Shown one piece after another: positions 35,537 through 44,718 of a stretch of 64,000 bases of DNA. The stretch lies in the NCBI GenBank assembly GCA_009379845.1, contig WHSZ01000019.1:1-64000 (forward strand), in the 5' to 3' direction. How positions within the stretch are numbered: the first letter of the stretch is position 1; the number at the start of each line of letters is the position of its first letter. A program made the translations under genes and the position numbers. The notes beneath the pieces were generated by a model. It had not been told where the DNA came from and made no database searches. It worked only from the letters and a program-made list of their open reading frames with translations. The stretch comes from Pseudonocardiaceae bacterium. Lineage in GTDB: Bacteria; Actinomycetota; Actinomycetes; Mycobacteriales; Pseudonocardiaceae.

Positions 35537-36364
35537 GTGCGAACGATGAACACCATCCTGGGGACCGCACTGACCGCGGTGCTGTCGATTCCGCTAGTGA
35601 TCGGGCCCGCGTCGAGTGCCGCGGAGCCGGCCAGGAAAGCCGCGAGCACCGACTTGCGGGTGATGAGTTACAACATCCACCACGGCCACCCGTGGGACAG
35701 CGACATCTACGACGATCCGCCCGATCTCAATCGCACGGCCAGGAACATCGAGCGGATCAATCCGGACATCGTCATGATCCAGGAAGTAAACAAGAATCAC
35801 CCGGCAGGTGACGGCGTCGACCAGCCTGCGAAACTCGCCCGGCTGCTCGGCATGCACGTCGTCTTCGGCGACAACCATCCCGATGAAGACAAGAAGGCCG
35901 GCAACGCGGTGCTCTCCCGGTTCCCCGTCGAAGAGGTAGCCAACACACCGCTGCCCTCCCGTCCCGGTGGGGCGAGGCGCCATCTGCAGTCGGTGCGCGT
36001 CGATGTCAACGGCACCCCTGCGCTGGTGTACAACACCCACCTGGAACCCGATCCGGAGTGGCGCCAGAAGCAGGCCAGAAAGGTGCTCGACGAGATCGGC
36101 CGGATCGACGGCCCGACGCTGCTCACCGGTGACTTCAACGCGAAGCCGAGTGGCGACATCCACGGGTGGGTGGAAAACCACGGTTTCGTGGACGCCTGGC
36201 AAGAGCGCCCGAAGGGCGATGGGTTCACCTGGCGAGCCGACAAACCGTCCAAGCGCATCGATTACGTGTTCGCCTCTTCCGACTTCGACATCGTCGATGT
36301 CGGGGTGCACGACACCGTCGCCTCTGATCACCGGCCGGTTCGCATCGATCTTCGGCTACCCTGA
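35537..36364 (+). CDS. Secreted endonuclease/exonuclease/phosphatase (EEP) family protein
   Basis: A 275-residue exported EEP-fold phosphodiesterase. An N-terminal signal peptide ends near ASSA-AEP. Catalytic positions of the DNase I-like fold are present: MSYNIHHG (Asn), IVMIQEV (metal-binding Glu), YNTHLEP (His), LLTGDFNAKP (Asp/Asn), KRIDYVF and SDHRPV (Asp-His). Family members cleave DNA, RNA or phospholipid and inositol phosphates; substrate is not readable. GTG 35537 has AAGGA 9 nt upstream; ATG 35528 lies directly against it and ATG 35546 is 18 nt away, so both are less likely. It is followed after 21 nt by a secreted glycoside hydrolase-like gene. Confidence 0.88.
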   Translation: MRTMNTILGTALTAVLSIPLVIGPASSAAEPARKAASTDLRVMSYNIHHGHPWDSDIYDDPPDLNRTARNIERINPDIVMIQEVNKNHPAGDGVDQPAKLARLLGMHVVFGDNHPDEDKKAGNAVLSRFPVEEVANTPLPSRPGGARRHLQSVRVDVNGTPALVYNTHLEPDPEWRQKQARKVLDEIGRIDGPTLLTGDFNAKPSGDIHGWVENHGFVDAWQERPKGDGFTWRADKPSKRIDYVFASSDFDIVDVGVHDTVASDHRPVRIDLRLP

Positions 36365-36385
36365 CCAAACTTCGCGAGGACAACG

Positions 36386-38011
36386 ATGATCAAGGGATTG
36401 CGGCGGAGCCTGCCGCGTTTTCGGGTGCTGCTTCTGGTGACGGCGTTGGCGGCGTCGCTGGCGGCGCTGTTGCCGCCCGTCGCGGGCGCCGAGGCCGATA
36501 TCCGGCTCACGCAGGTAAACCGCGGCAACATCTTCAACCAGCCGGCGACGCCGAGCGTGCGGGTGGCGACGGCCGAGGACTGGGTGAAGTGGTGCGCCTA
36601 CGACCACTGGAACGAGGAGACAACCGGTGAAGCGGAGGTGACCGATGGTTCCGCGCGGGTCGAGCTGCCCGTCAAGGTGACCGGCTACTACGAGTTGTTC
36701 GTCACCACCCCGGACGGAAATTGTAAGAAATCGACCGCGCGGACCAGGTTCGCCCTGCTGCCACCGGAAAAGCGTTCGGCGGCCGACGATTTCGTCTACA
36801 GCATGCAAACCCATTTCACGCAACGAGGGTGGTCCCCGGAAGACATCGTGCCGTTGATCAAGAACATCGGTGTGGAGAGCGTCCGTGATTCCCAGCCATG
36901 GAATCGAGTCGAGAGGGGAAAGCGGGGTAACTACCAATTTCCGGCCGACCTAACGAATTACATGCGCGTGCTGGATGATGCGCGACTCGATACCCAGATA
37001 GGTTTGGGTCCGGCGAATGAGCTCTACGACAACAAATGCACTCCCTACACCCAAGAGGGGCGAGACGGGTTGGCCCGCTACGCGAGGGAAGTCCTGAACA
37101 AATACGGCGATCAGATCGGGTCAATCGGCATCTACAACGAACCCAACGGAAACCACTTCGGCGACGTCTGCCTCGGTGACAACGGAGGCCCTGCCGATTC
37201 GCTCGTGAAGTATCACTACCCGATCGCGAAAACGGTGTATGAGGAACTCGAAGGCGATATCAGGATGAGCGCGCCGGAACTGGCCGGCGCCGCGCAAGGC
37301 TGGGACGGCGACACCAAGTTCGGCTGGTTGAAGGACTACTTCGCGAAGGGTGGCCTCAGCAAGCTCGACGTCGTCTCACTGCATCCCTACCGCCCCAACG
37401 GCGCGCAGAAGCCGTCCCAATGCGAGCCGAAGGATGCCTTGTGCAGACCGGAAGGCCTGGTCGGGCAGCAGATCACACCGGTAAGGAACTACCTGGACAA
37501 CCACGGGGCGCGGGACAAGCAGATCTGGATCACCGAAATGGGCTGGAAATCCGACGTGATCGGCGAAGCGAAGCAAGCGGCCTACCTCCCGCGCGCCCAC
37601 GTGCTGGCGATGAACGGTGGGGTGACGAAGTTCAACTGGTACAACATGCGGGATCACAAGGACAAGAACTTCGGGCTCATTCGCAGGCAGAGCGACACGG
37701 TCGACTCCTACACCCCGAAGCCGTCCTACGTGGCGTACGCGGTGATGACCTCCCAGCTGTCCGGGCTGTCCTACGAGCGGGGCGGCGGCGTCGACGGCGT
37801 GCAGAATCACCTGTTCAGTGGCGGCACCAAGCCGACGCGCGTCATGTGGTCTCCAGGCGGGAACCGGACGGTGCACCTGGAGGCCAGCGGACCGGTCGAG
37901 GTCGTCGACATGATGGGCGGGAAGAAGACGCTCCAGCCCGGCGACGACGGCACGGTGTCGCTCACCGTGTCCGGCAACCCGAAGTACGTACACGGCGACG
38001 TAGAACCGTGA
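36386..38011 (+). CDS. Secreted clan GH-A glycoside hydrolase-like protein
   Basis: A 541-residue exported protein. The signal peptide (LLLVTALAASLAALLPPVAGA) spans about residues 13-35. A small beta-rich domain (about 36-130, with two Cys) precedes a TIM-barrel-like domain. Two glutamates stand where retaining clan GH-A enzymes have them: acid/base in IYNEPNGNH near 252 and nucleophile in IWITEMGWKS near 384. A C-terminal beta domain (about 440-541) resembles the sandwich found in GH30/GH39-like enzymes. Substrate could be a polysaccharide or glycoconjugate outside the cell. It is probably co-transcribed with the EEP gene. The base composition seems slightly less GC-rich than that of its neighbours around 36.7-37.3 kb. 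Confidence 0.8.
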   Translation: MIKGLRRSLPRFRVLLLVTALAASLAALLPPVAGAEADIRLTQVNRGNIFNQPATPSVRVATAEDWVKWCAYDHWNEETTGEAEVTDGSARVELPVKVTGYYELFVTTPDGNCKKSTARTRFALLPPEKRSAADDFVYSMQTHFTQRGWSPEDIVPLIKNIGVESVRDSQPWNRVERGKRGNYQFPADLTNYMRVLDDARLDTQIGLGPANELYDNKCTPYTQEGRDGLARYAREVLNKYGDQIGSIGIYNEPNGNHFGDVCLGDNGGPADSLVKYHYPIAKTVYEELEGDIRMSAPELAGAAQGWDGDTKFGWLKDYFAKGGLSKLDVVSLHPYRPNGAQKPSQCEPKDALCRPEGLVGQQITPVRNYLDNHGARDKQIWITEMGWKSDVIGEAKQAAYLPRAHVLAMNGGVTKFNWYNMRDHKDKNFGLIRRQSDTVDSYTPKPSYVAYAVMTSQLSGLSYERGGGVDGVQNHLFSGGTKPTRVMWSPGGNRTVHLEASGPVEVVDMMGGKKTLQPGDDGTVSLTVSGNPKYVHGDVEP

Positions 38012-38047
38012 GTGCCGCGGAACCCGCCGGCGGCGGTCGGGTCGCGG

Positions 38048-39967
38048 TCAGCGCTCGGCTTCGGAGGGCTCCGCTTCGGTTTCGCCAAGCCGGCCCACTG
38101 CCCACTCGGTGATCCGGCGCGCCACGTCCTGCGCGGTCAGGCCGGCCTCGGCGAGCACCTCGCCACGCGACCCGTGCGCGAGGAACCGCTGGGGCACGGC
38201 CAGATCGCGCAGCGGCACATCGACACCGGCATCCCGCAGCGCGGCGGCGAGCGTGGATCCGAAGCCACCGTGCCTGCCGCTGTCCTCCACGGTGACCACC
38301 AGGCGGTGCTGGCCGGCGAGCTCGGCAAGGGCGCCGGGGACCGGAAGGATCCAGCGCGGATCGACCACGGTCACGTCGATGCCCTGATCCGCGAGCCGTC
38401 CGGCGGCGGCCAGCCCCAGCTCGCCGAACGCGCCGACGGCGACAAGCAGCACGTCGGCGGTGTTGCCGGAATCCGGCCGCCGCAACACGTCTACCCTACC
38501 GATCCGCTCGATCGCTGGCAGCTCGTCGACCACCTCGCCCTTGGAGAACCGCAGCGCGGTCGGCCCGTCGGATACCTGCACGGCCTCCCGCAGCTCCTCG
38601 CGGAGGGTGTGCGCGTCCCGCGGCGCGGCGACCCGGATTCCGGGCACCATGCCGAGCAGCGACAGATCCCACATGCCGTGGTGGCTGGGGCCGTCCGGCC
38701 CCGTGATGCCGGCCCGGTCCAGCACCAGGGTCACCGGCTGGCTGTGCAGCCCGACGTCCATCAGCAGCTGGTCGAACGCCCGGTTCAGGAACGTGGAGTA
38801 CACCGCGACCACCGGGTGCATGCCGGCCATCGCCATGCCGGCCGCGGAGGTCAGCGCGTGCTGCTCGGCGATCCCCACGTCGAACCAGCGATCCGGGAAC
38901 GCCTCGGCGAAGGTGTGCAGGCCGGTGGAGCGCAGCATCGCCGCGGTGACCGCCACGACGTCCGGGCGCTGCTCGCCGATGCGCGCGAGCTCGTTGCCGA
39001 ACACCGATGTCCAGCTCGTGCCCTTGGCCTTCGCCGGCTCGCCGGTGAGCGGGTTGATCGGGTCCGTCTGGTGCATCTGGTCGGCTTCGTGGTTCTCCGC
39101 GGGGGCGAAGCCGTTGCCCTTCTGCGTGACGGTGTGCACGATGACCGGGCCGCCGAACGCCTTTGCCTTGGTCAGCGCGGTTTCCAGTGCCTCGAGGTCG
39201 TGCCCGTCCACCGGGCCGAGGTATTTCAGCCCGAGATCGGAGAACATCACCTGCGGGCTCAGCGCGTCCTTCACGCCTGCCTTGGCGGCGTGCAGTGCCG
39301 CGTACAGCGGCCTGCCGACAACGGGCGTGTGCTCGAGCACCCGCTTGCCGCCGTCCAGCAACCGCTCGTAGCCGGGCTGCAGGCGTAGCGCGGTGAGGTG
39401 CTCGGCGAGCCCACCGATCGTCGGCGAGTAGGAGCGCCCGTTGTCGTTGATCACGATCACCACGGGCAGATCCTTGTTGGCGGCGATGTTGTTCAGCGCT
39501 TCCCAGCACATCCCGCCGGTGAGCGCGCCGTCACCGACGACGGCTGCCACGTGCCGGCGCCCGCCGCTGAGCGCGAACGCCTTCGCCAGGCCATCCGCGT
39601 AGGACAGCGCGGTGGACGCGTGGCTGTTCTCAACCAGGTCGTGCTCGCTCTCGTCCCTCGCCGGGTAGCCGGCGAGCCCGCCACGCTGGCGCAGCCGATC
39701 GAACCCTTCCCGGCGACCGGTGATGATCTTGTGCACGTAGCTCTGGTGCCCGACGTCGAACAGCAGCGCGTCGCGTGGCGAGTCGAACACCCGGTGCAGG
39801 GCGAGGGTGAGCTCGATAACACCGAGGTTCGGGCCAAGGTGCCCGCCGGTCGTGCACACCTTGTCGATCAGGAACTCCCTGATCTCGTCGGCGAGCTGGC
39901 CCAGCTCCGCGGGACCGAGCCGCCGCACGTCTTCAGGTCCGTGCACGAATTCCAGCAGCGTCACCAC
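38048..39967 (-). CDS. dxs: 1-deoxy-D-xylulose-5-phosphate synthase
   Basis: A 639-residue thiamine diphosphate enzyme catalysing the first step of the MEP isoprenoid pathway. Visible features are the start region [17 protein letters not shown] near 43-59, the ThDP motif [16 protein letters not shown] near 147, the transketolase-like central motif [17 protein letters not shown] near 365 and the C-terminal transketolase domain (about 495-625). The length is typical. It converges on the glycosidase gene, with 36 nt between stops. In M. tuberculosis dxs1 lies immediately beside the RNase D gene, which places the block at 27.2-38 kb as an insertion or a mycobacterial loss. Confidence 0.96.
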   Translation of the reverse strand: MVTLLEFVHGPEDVRRLGPAELGQLADEIREFLIDKVCTTGGHLGPNLGVIELTLALHRVFDSPRDALLFDVGHQSYVHKIITGRREGFDRLRQRGGLAGYPARDESEHDLVENSHASTALSYADGLAKAFALSGGRRHVAAVVGDGALTGGMCWEALNNIAANKDLPVVIVINDNGRSYSPTIGGLAEHLTALRLQPGYERLLDGGKRVLEHTPVVGRPLYAALHAAKAGVKDALSPQVMFSDLGLKYLGPVDGHDLEALETALTKAKAFGGPVIVHTVTQKGNGFAPAENHEADQMHQTDPINPLTGEPAKAKGTSWTSVFGNELARIGEQRPDVVAVTAAMLRSTGLHTFAEAFPDRWFDVGIAEQHALTSAAGMAMAGMHPVVAVYSTFLNRAFDQLLMDVGLHSQPVTLVLDRAGITGPDGPSHHGMWDLSLLGMVPGIRVAAPRDAHTLREELREAVQVSDGPTALRFSKGEVVDELPAIERIGRVDVLRRPDSGNTADVLLVAVGAFGELGLAAAGRLADQGIDVTVVDPRWILPVPGALAELAGQHRLVVTVEDSGRHGGFGSTLAAALRDAGVDVPLRDLAVPQRFLAHGSRGEVLAEAGLTAQDVARRITEWAVGRLGETEAEPSEAER

Positions 39968-40196
39968 GTCACCCCGTTCGCTTCTCGACTTCTCGCCGGA
40001 TGCCCGCTCGTGACGGGCCGTCGGCCCAGTCTACGAACCGGGTGCCCGGCCGCACTCACACCGTTGGACGTGCGGGGCCGCGAACGGGTTGGCTTCGGGT
40101 TGAGCGTCATTCCGGCAGCGGTGCGGCGACGCCGATCGGCTTGCTCACGTGCCAGGCGGTCGGGGCGTGCCAGGCGGTCGTCAGCCTCCGAGCCGA

Positions 40197-40667
40197 TCAA
40201 CTGTCCACTGTGGACGAATCCACCCCGATGTCCTCGAACCACAGTTCCGGGCGCTTGTCGATGAACTCCGTCATGAGCTCGATGCATGCCGCGTCGTCGA
40301 GGATGCTGACCAGCACACCGTGCTCGGCCAGCCACTCGTGGCCCCCGGAGAACGTGGCGGCTTCGCCGATGACCAGGCGGGGAATGCCGAACTGCCGCAC
40401 GAGGCCACTGCAGTACCAGCACGGGGAGAGCGTGGTCACCATGATGGTGTCCCGGTAGTGCGGCCGGCGGCCCGCGTTCCGGAACGCCGAGGTCTCGGCA
40501 TGCGTGGACGGGTCGTCATCCTGCACCCGCCGGTTGTGCCCGCGCCCGAGCAACTCGCCGTCCAGCCGGAACAGCGCCGCGCCGATCGGCACGCCACCCT
40601 CGGATCCGCCGAGCGCGGCCTCCTCCCGCGCGACGGCGAGCAACCGCTCCGGCTCAGGTGTCCGCAT
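40197..40667 (-). CDS. Nucleoside/cytosine deaminase
   Basis: A 156-residue zinc deaminase of the CDA fold. The zinc and proton-shuttle motif HAETSAF is at about 57-63 and the second zinc motif SPCWYCSG near 81-88, in the arrangement of yeast-type cytosine deaminases and guanine/nucleoside deaminases. The C-terminal segment with WFEDIGVD matches the short tail of cytosine deaminase (Fcy1-like) enzymes. It likely salvages cytosine to uracil. It is 96 nt downstream of the SigB-like gene on the same strand and could be partly read from its promoter. Confidence 0.87.
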   Translation of the reverse strand: MRTPEPERLLAVAREEAALGGSEGGVPIGAALFRLDGELLGRGHNRRVQDDDPSTHAETSAFRNAGRRPHYRDTIMVTTLSPCWYCSGLVRQFGIPRLVIGEAATFSGGHEWLAEHGVLVSILDDAACIELMTEFIDKRPELWFEDIGVDSSTVDS

Positions 40668-40763
40668 GGGTCAACTCTCGACCGATGGCCAACCCGTTGG
40701 CAAGGGCAGCCGCGCTGTCCAGTTCGGACACCGGAGGCGGACGTTGTCCCGAGAGACCGGTGG

Positions 40764-41732
40764 CTAGCTGGCCCAGTCGAGAACGCGCCGATGGTGCTTC
40801 GGGCTGCGCAGCTCAGCCAGCGCCTGCTTTTCCAGCCGCCGCACGCTTTCCCGGGTGAGCCCGGTCAGGGCCGCGACTTCCTGCAGGGTGTGCTGGTGGC
40901 CGTCCCGCAGGCCGAAACGCAGCGCGAGGACGGTGCCTTCGCGCTCCGACAGCGAGTCGAGCAGCGTGTGCAACTCGTCGGTGAGGGCCTGCTGCTCGAC
41001 GGAATCCTCGGCCCGTGGCGCGTCGACGTCCTCGATCAGATCGCCAACGCTGGTCTCGCCGTCCTCGCCGACCGCGACATCGAGGCTGATCGCTTCGCGC
41101 GCCGCCCTGCGCAGCTCGACGATCTTCTCCTGGGGCGTCTCGGCCTCGGTGGCGAGCTCCTCGAGGGTCGGCTCGCGGCCGAGGCTCAGCCCGAGCTTGC
41201 GCTCCAGCCGGTCGAACTTGTTCAGCTGATCCACGACGTGTACCGGCAGCCGCACGGTTCGCGGCTGCTCGGCGACCCCGCGACCGATGGACTGCCGGAT
41301 CCACCACATCGCGTAGGTCGAGAACTTGTAGCCCTTGGTGTAGTCGAACTTCTCCACCGCGTGGATCAGGCCGAGATTGCCTTCCTGGATGACATCCGCG
41401 AACGGCAGGCCCCTGCGCAGGTGCTTCTTCGCCGCCGAGACGACCAGCCGCAGGTTTGCCCTGATCATGTAGTCCTTCGCGTGGCGGCCGTCGCTGGCCA
41501 CCGCCGCGAGGTCATCCCGGTCCGCATCCGGCACCACCCGGGCGCCGGCATCCGCCTGGCGCAGCAGTTCCGCCGCGTAAACCCCCGCCTCGATGCGCTT
41601 CGCCAGCGCGACCTCATCGTCCGCGGTCAGCAGCGGCGTTGACCCGATGTCGTTCAGGTAACGCCCCACGAGATCGGGTTCCTCGTGCAGCTCAGCGGCT
41701 TGCTCTGTGATTCGGGTCTTCTCTCGAGGCAT
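40764..41732 (-). CDS. sigB: Group 2 sigma-70 factor, SigB-like
   Basis: A 322-residue sigma factor lacking the long acidic N-terminus of SigA. Region 1.2 is at about 20-55 (DLVGRYLNDIGSTPLL), region 2 with [22 protein letters not shown] near 113 and YAMWWIRQSI near 142, region 3 at about 175-245, and region 4.2 with TLQEVAALTGLTRESVRRLE near 285. This is the profile of SigB of mycobacteria or HrdD of streptomycetes, used in stress or stationary phase. The ATG has GAGGGGG 8 nt upstream. A GGAAT-N18-GTT promoter lies 116 nt upstream, so control by an oxidative or heat stress ECF sigma factor is likely. Confidence 0.9.
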   Translation of the reverse strand: MPREKTRITEQAAELHEEPDLVGRYLNDIGSTPLLTADDEVALAKRIEAGVYAAELLRQADAGARVVPDADRDDLAAVASDGRHAKDYMIRANLRLVVSAAKKHLRRGLPFADVIQEGNLGLIHAVEKFDYTKGYKFSTYAMWWIRQSIGRGVAEQPRTVRLPVHVVDQLNKFDRLERKLGLSLGREPTLEELATEAETPQEKIVELRRAAREAISLDVAVGEDGETSVGDLIEDVDAPRAEDSVEQQALTDELHTLLDSLSEREGTVLALRFGLRDGHQHTLQEVAALTGLTRESVRRLEKQALAELRSPKHHRRVLDWAS

Positions 41733-41847
41733 GGACTAACCCCCTCGCGGCATGCGTCAGGAGCGATATCGATTGGTGAACGGAAGATGGCAGCAAGGCC
41801 GCCGCAAGCCATGGGTGGCCGGACAGCCGGGCATGTACACATAGTTC

Positions 41848-41873
41848 AACGCGCCACGCCCGGTTGCCATTCC
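41848..41873 (-). promoter_or_regulatory. Sigma-R/H type promoter of sigB-like gene
   Basis: On the minus strand the sequence reads GGAAT, 18 nt, GTT, exactly the sigma-R consensus of streptomycetes (and close to mycobacterial SigH/SigE). It sits between the PNPOx-family stop and the SigB-like start and would give a leader of about 100 nt. Confidence 0.6.
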
Positions 41874-41876
41874 CGC

Positions 41877-42458
41877 TCATGCGGTGCGCGGGGGCAATGG
41901 CAGGTGCAGTGCGGGGAGCCCGTCGATACTGCTCTGGTTGTATCGCCGTGACGCACAGTAATCGACAAACGCCGCATCGTCCTTCCGGCCGAAGTGCTCC
42001 GCGTGCAGCGTCCGTTCGTCCTGGTATTCCATGAGCGGGACGGCGAAGCCGCAGCTGTCGCTGATCCGATCGGCCGTCACCACGATGATCGCCCGCAGGC
42101 CGGGGCCGTCGGCGTCCGCGAAGCGCGGGATCAACTCGGCCCACCGGGGATCGTCCCGAAAGATCGGCTCGCCGCGCCCGTGTACCCGCAGCACCTTGGG
42201 TGGCCCGGTGAAGGCGCACCACATCAGCGCGATACGGGCGTTCTCGCGGAGGTGGGCGATGGTCTCCGCATGGCTTCCCCCGAAGTCCAGGTAAGCCACG
42301 GTGTGCTCGTCGAGCAGTACGAGCGAGCCGGAACGGCCCTTCGGGGAAAGGTTCACGTGACCGTCCGCCGCCAGCGGCGCGGTGGCCACAAAGAAGATCG
42401 GCTGCTCCTCGATGAACGAGCGCAGCCGACCGTCGATCCGGTCGTATACCTTTCCCAT
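41877..42458 (-). CDS. Pyridoxamine 5'-phosphate oxidase-family protein
   Basis: A 193-residue split-barrel flavoprotein-like protein. The N-terminal FIEEQPIFFVATAP segment and NLSPKGRSGSLVLLD near 37-51 are typical of the PNPOx-like family, with HLRENARIALMWCAF near 69 in the cofactor-contact region. Homologues bind FMN, haem or F420; the true PNP oxidase signature is not seen, so vitamin B6 synthesis is not claimed. It has GACAAT 6 nt before the ATG, a possible leaderless -10. Its last codons lie next to the sigB promoter. Confidence 0.83.
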   Translation of the reverse strand: MGKVYDRIDGRLRSFIEEQPIFFVATAPLAADGHVNLSPKGRSGSLVLLDEHTVAYLDFGGSHAETIAHLRENARIALMWCAFTGPPKVLRVHGRGEPIFRDDPRWAELIPRFADADGPGLRAIIVVTADRISDSCGFAVPLMEYQDERTLHAEHFGRKDDAAFVDYCASRRYNQSSIDGLPALHLPLPPRTA

Positions 42459-42541
42459 CCTTCCATTGTCGGCCGGGAAGGCGAAAAATACCCAGTGAGT
42501 TGGGCTACATCGTTACAATTCCCCGGCCGGCGCGGCCCCCG

Positions 42542-43396
42542 TTACGGTTTGCGACCGACGCCGCTGAGGAACACCTGGTCCATATTGGTCAACGGGGACA
42601 GCCGGGGACCCTCCGGCCACCACTCGTGCAGCATGACCAGGCCCGGTTCGACCAATTCGAGTCCTTCCAGATAGGACTCGATCTGCTTGCGGGTGCGGAA
42701 CCGGCCAGAGCCCATGGAGCTCTCCGTGAGCCTAGCCTCCATGTCCTTTGCGAACTCGCTGAGTTCGGCGTCCTCCTCGGCCGGATCCCAGAAGTGGCAC
42801 AGCGCCGCGTAGGAGCCGGAAGGCAACGCGTCCAGGTAGGACCTCATGATCTCGTATGGGTTCTCCTCGTCCATCAGGTGGTGCAACGTGTTGCACTGCA
42901 TCAAGACGTAGGGCCGTTCCAGGTCCAGGTGCTGCGTGACGACGGGGTGCTGGAGCAGTTCGCTCGGCCTGGTCAGATCGGCTTCGGCGAAGTGCGTGTA
43001 GTCGTTCTCCTCGAGCAGGGCTCGACCGTGCGCACCGACGATCGGATCGTTGTCGATGTACACCACCCGTGCCTCGGGATTCACGCGTTGCGCGACCTCG
43101 TGGGTGTTCTCCACGGTCGGTAGCCCGGAGCCGAGGTCGAGGAACTGGTCCATACCTGCCGGGCCCGCGAGCCAGCGCACCACCCTGACCAGCCATTGCC
43201 TGATCGCCTGGGCGGTTCGCGGCGCCTCGGGAGAGGATTCCAGTACCGAGCGATAGACCACCCGGTCGACCTCGTAGTTGTCCTTTCCCCCCAGCAGCGC
43301 GTCGTACACCCTGGCCACGCTGGCGGTACTGGTGTCGATGCCCTTCGGGGTCGCTTCGCCCTGGGCCGCCGCACGCTTCAGTTCTTCGCTGGACAT
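42542..43396 (-). CDS. DUF574 SAM-dependent methyltransferase
   Basis: A 284-residue protein of the actinobacterial S-adenosyl methyltransferase family PF04672 (DUF574). It begins with TASVARVYDALLGGKDNYEVD near 24-44, a family hallmark, then the SAM motif FLDLGSGLPTVENTH near 89 and the acidic strand VVYIDNDPIVGAHG near 114. Streptomycetes and relatives carry many paralogues whose substrates are largely unknown. The ATG at 43396 has GGAG 5 nt upstream; the longer open frame is not supported. It is a lone gene between two unrelated genes. Confidence 0.88.
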   Translation of the reverse strand: MSSEELKRAAAQGEATPKGIDTSTASVARVYDALLGGKDNYEVDRVVYRSVLESSPEAPRTAQAIRQWLVRVVRWLAGPAGMDQFLDLGSGLPTVENTHEVAQRVNPEARVVYIDNDPIVGAHGRALLEENDYTHFAEADLTRPSELLQHPVVTQHLDLERPYVLMQCNTLHHLMDEENPYEIMRSYLDALPSGSYAALCHFWDPAEEDAELSEFAKDMEARLTESSMGSGRFRTRKQIESYLEGLELVEPGLVMLHEWWPEGPRLSPLTNMDQVFLSGVGRKP

Positions 43397-43491
43397 CTGG
43401 GCTCCATATACACGCCGCGCCGTCAACCGATCACCCTGGATGCTAGAAGGCGGCGCACGTCGGGTAAACGCGGGCCCACCCGCGCTGGGGG

Positions 43492-44718
43492 TCACGTGGG
43501 TGCGTCGGCGGTCAGCCGCGCGACGCATTCCACGTGCTGGGTCATCGGGAACGCGTCGAAGGCGCGCAGATCCGCGAGCCGGTACCCGTGTGTGGCGAAC
43601 CGGGCGATATCCCTGGCGAGTGAAGCGGGATCACAGGCGACGTAGACCACTGTGGACGGTCCGCGTTCGGCGATGGTATCCACGATCGGCCTGCCAGCGC
43701 CCCTGCGCGGTGGATCGAGCACCACGACCTCGGGGCGGGCGCCCTCATCGGCGAGCACCTGCCGCACCTTCCCTCGGATCACCCGCACCTGGGGTAAGTC
43801 CTCCAGGTTCATCATGGCGTCGGCGGCCGCCAGCTTCGCCGACTCCACGGCCAGCACCGACCCGTCCGGGCCGACCTGCCCGGCGAGTACCGACGCGAAC
43901 AGCCCCACACCCGAGTACAGATCCCAGACGTGCGCGCCGGGCGAAGCCCGCGCCCACTCGCCGACCACCGAGGCCAGGGTGTCGGCAGCGGCCGGATGCA
44001 CCTGCCAGAAACTATGCGCCTGCAGCAACCACTTCCGCCCGGCCGCGTACTCGACGGCTTGCCCGCCGCCCATCATCCGCTGCATCCGGGGACGTCCACC
44101 CGGCAGGATGCGCATCTCGGTGGCGTGCACGATGCCTTCCGCGTCCTTGGCCACCGCCAGCTCGGCGCCCCGCGTCCAGGCCTTCGGCAGCACCTCGCTG
44201 AGCATGTCCGGCACGCTGATCGGGCAGTCGTCCACCGGGATCACCCTGTGCTCGCGGTTCTCCCGAAGACCGGCCCTGCCGCTGAAGGTCACTCCGAGTC
44301 GGACCCTGCTGCGCCAACCGAGCAGGCCACCGGGCAGTTCCTCGACGTGCACCGGCCACTCCAATCCGGCCAGCCGCTCCAGTTGTTCGGCGACAACCGC
44401 CGCCTTCAGCTCACGCTGTGTTTCGGCGGAGGCATGCTGCCAATCGCAGCCGCCGCACCCGTTCGGCCTTGCCAGCGGGCAGGGCGGCTCGACGCGGCCG
44501 GGAGCGGCTACCAGCACCTGCACCGCGTTCGCCCGGCAGAACGACCCGCCCCGGTCCTCGGTGACCTCGGCGAGCACCCGCTCTCCCGGCAGGGTGTGCC
44601 GCACGAAGACCACCCTGCCGTCACACCGGGCGACGCAATGCCCGCCGTGTGCGACGGATTCCACGTCCAGCTCGAGCAGACTGCCCTTCCAGTCCGGAGC
44701 GGACCGTGTGGTGTTCAC
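43492..44718 (-). CDS. TRAM-domain 23S rRNA (uracil-5-)-methyltransferase family
   Basis: A 408-residue TrmA/RlmCD-type enzyme. A TRAM domain (about 9-60) precedes an iron-sulfur cysteine set (PCPLARPNGCGGCDW near 78-92 plus a later Cys in VDDCPIS), the SAM motif VWDLYSGVGLF near 268 and the catalytic Cys in VVYVACDPASLARD near 358, with VLDPPRRGAG near 333. Such enzymes make 5-methyluridine in 23S rRNA or tRNA through a covalent Cys intermediate. The GTG start overlaps the stop of the upstream permease gene by 2 nt, as Rv2689c follows Rv2690c in M. tuberculosis. Confidence 0.92.
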   Translation of the reverse strand: MNTTRSAPDWKGSLLELDVESVAHGGHCVARCDGRVVFVRHTLPGERVLAEVTEDRGGSFCRANAVQVLVAAPGRVEPPCPLARPNGCGGCDWQHASAETQRELKAAVVAEQLERLAGLEWPVHVEELPGGLLGWRSRVRLGVTFSGRAGLRENREHRVIPVDDCPISVPDMLSEVLPKAWTRGAELAVAKDAEGIVHATEMRILPGGRPRMQRMMGGGQAVEYAAGRKWLLQAHSFWQVHPAAADTLASVVGEWARASPGAHVWDLYSGVGLFASVLAGQVGPDGSVLAVESAKLAAADAMMNLEDLPQVRVIRGKVRQVLADEGARPEVVVLDPPRRGAGRPIVDTIAERGPSTVVYVACDPASLARDIARFATHGYRLADLRAFDAFPMTQHVECVARLTADAPT

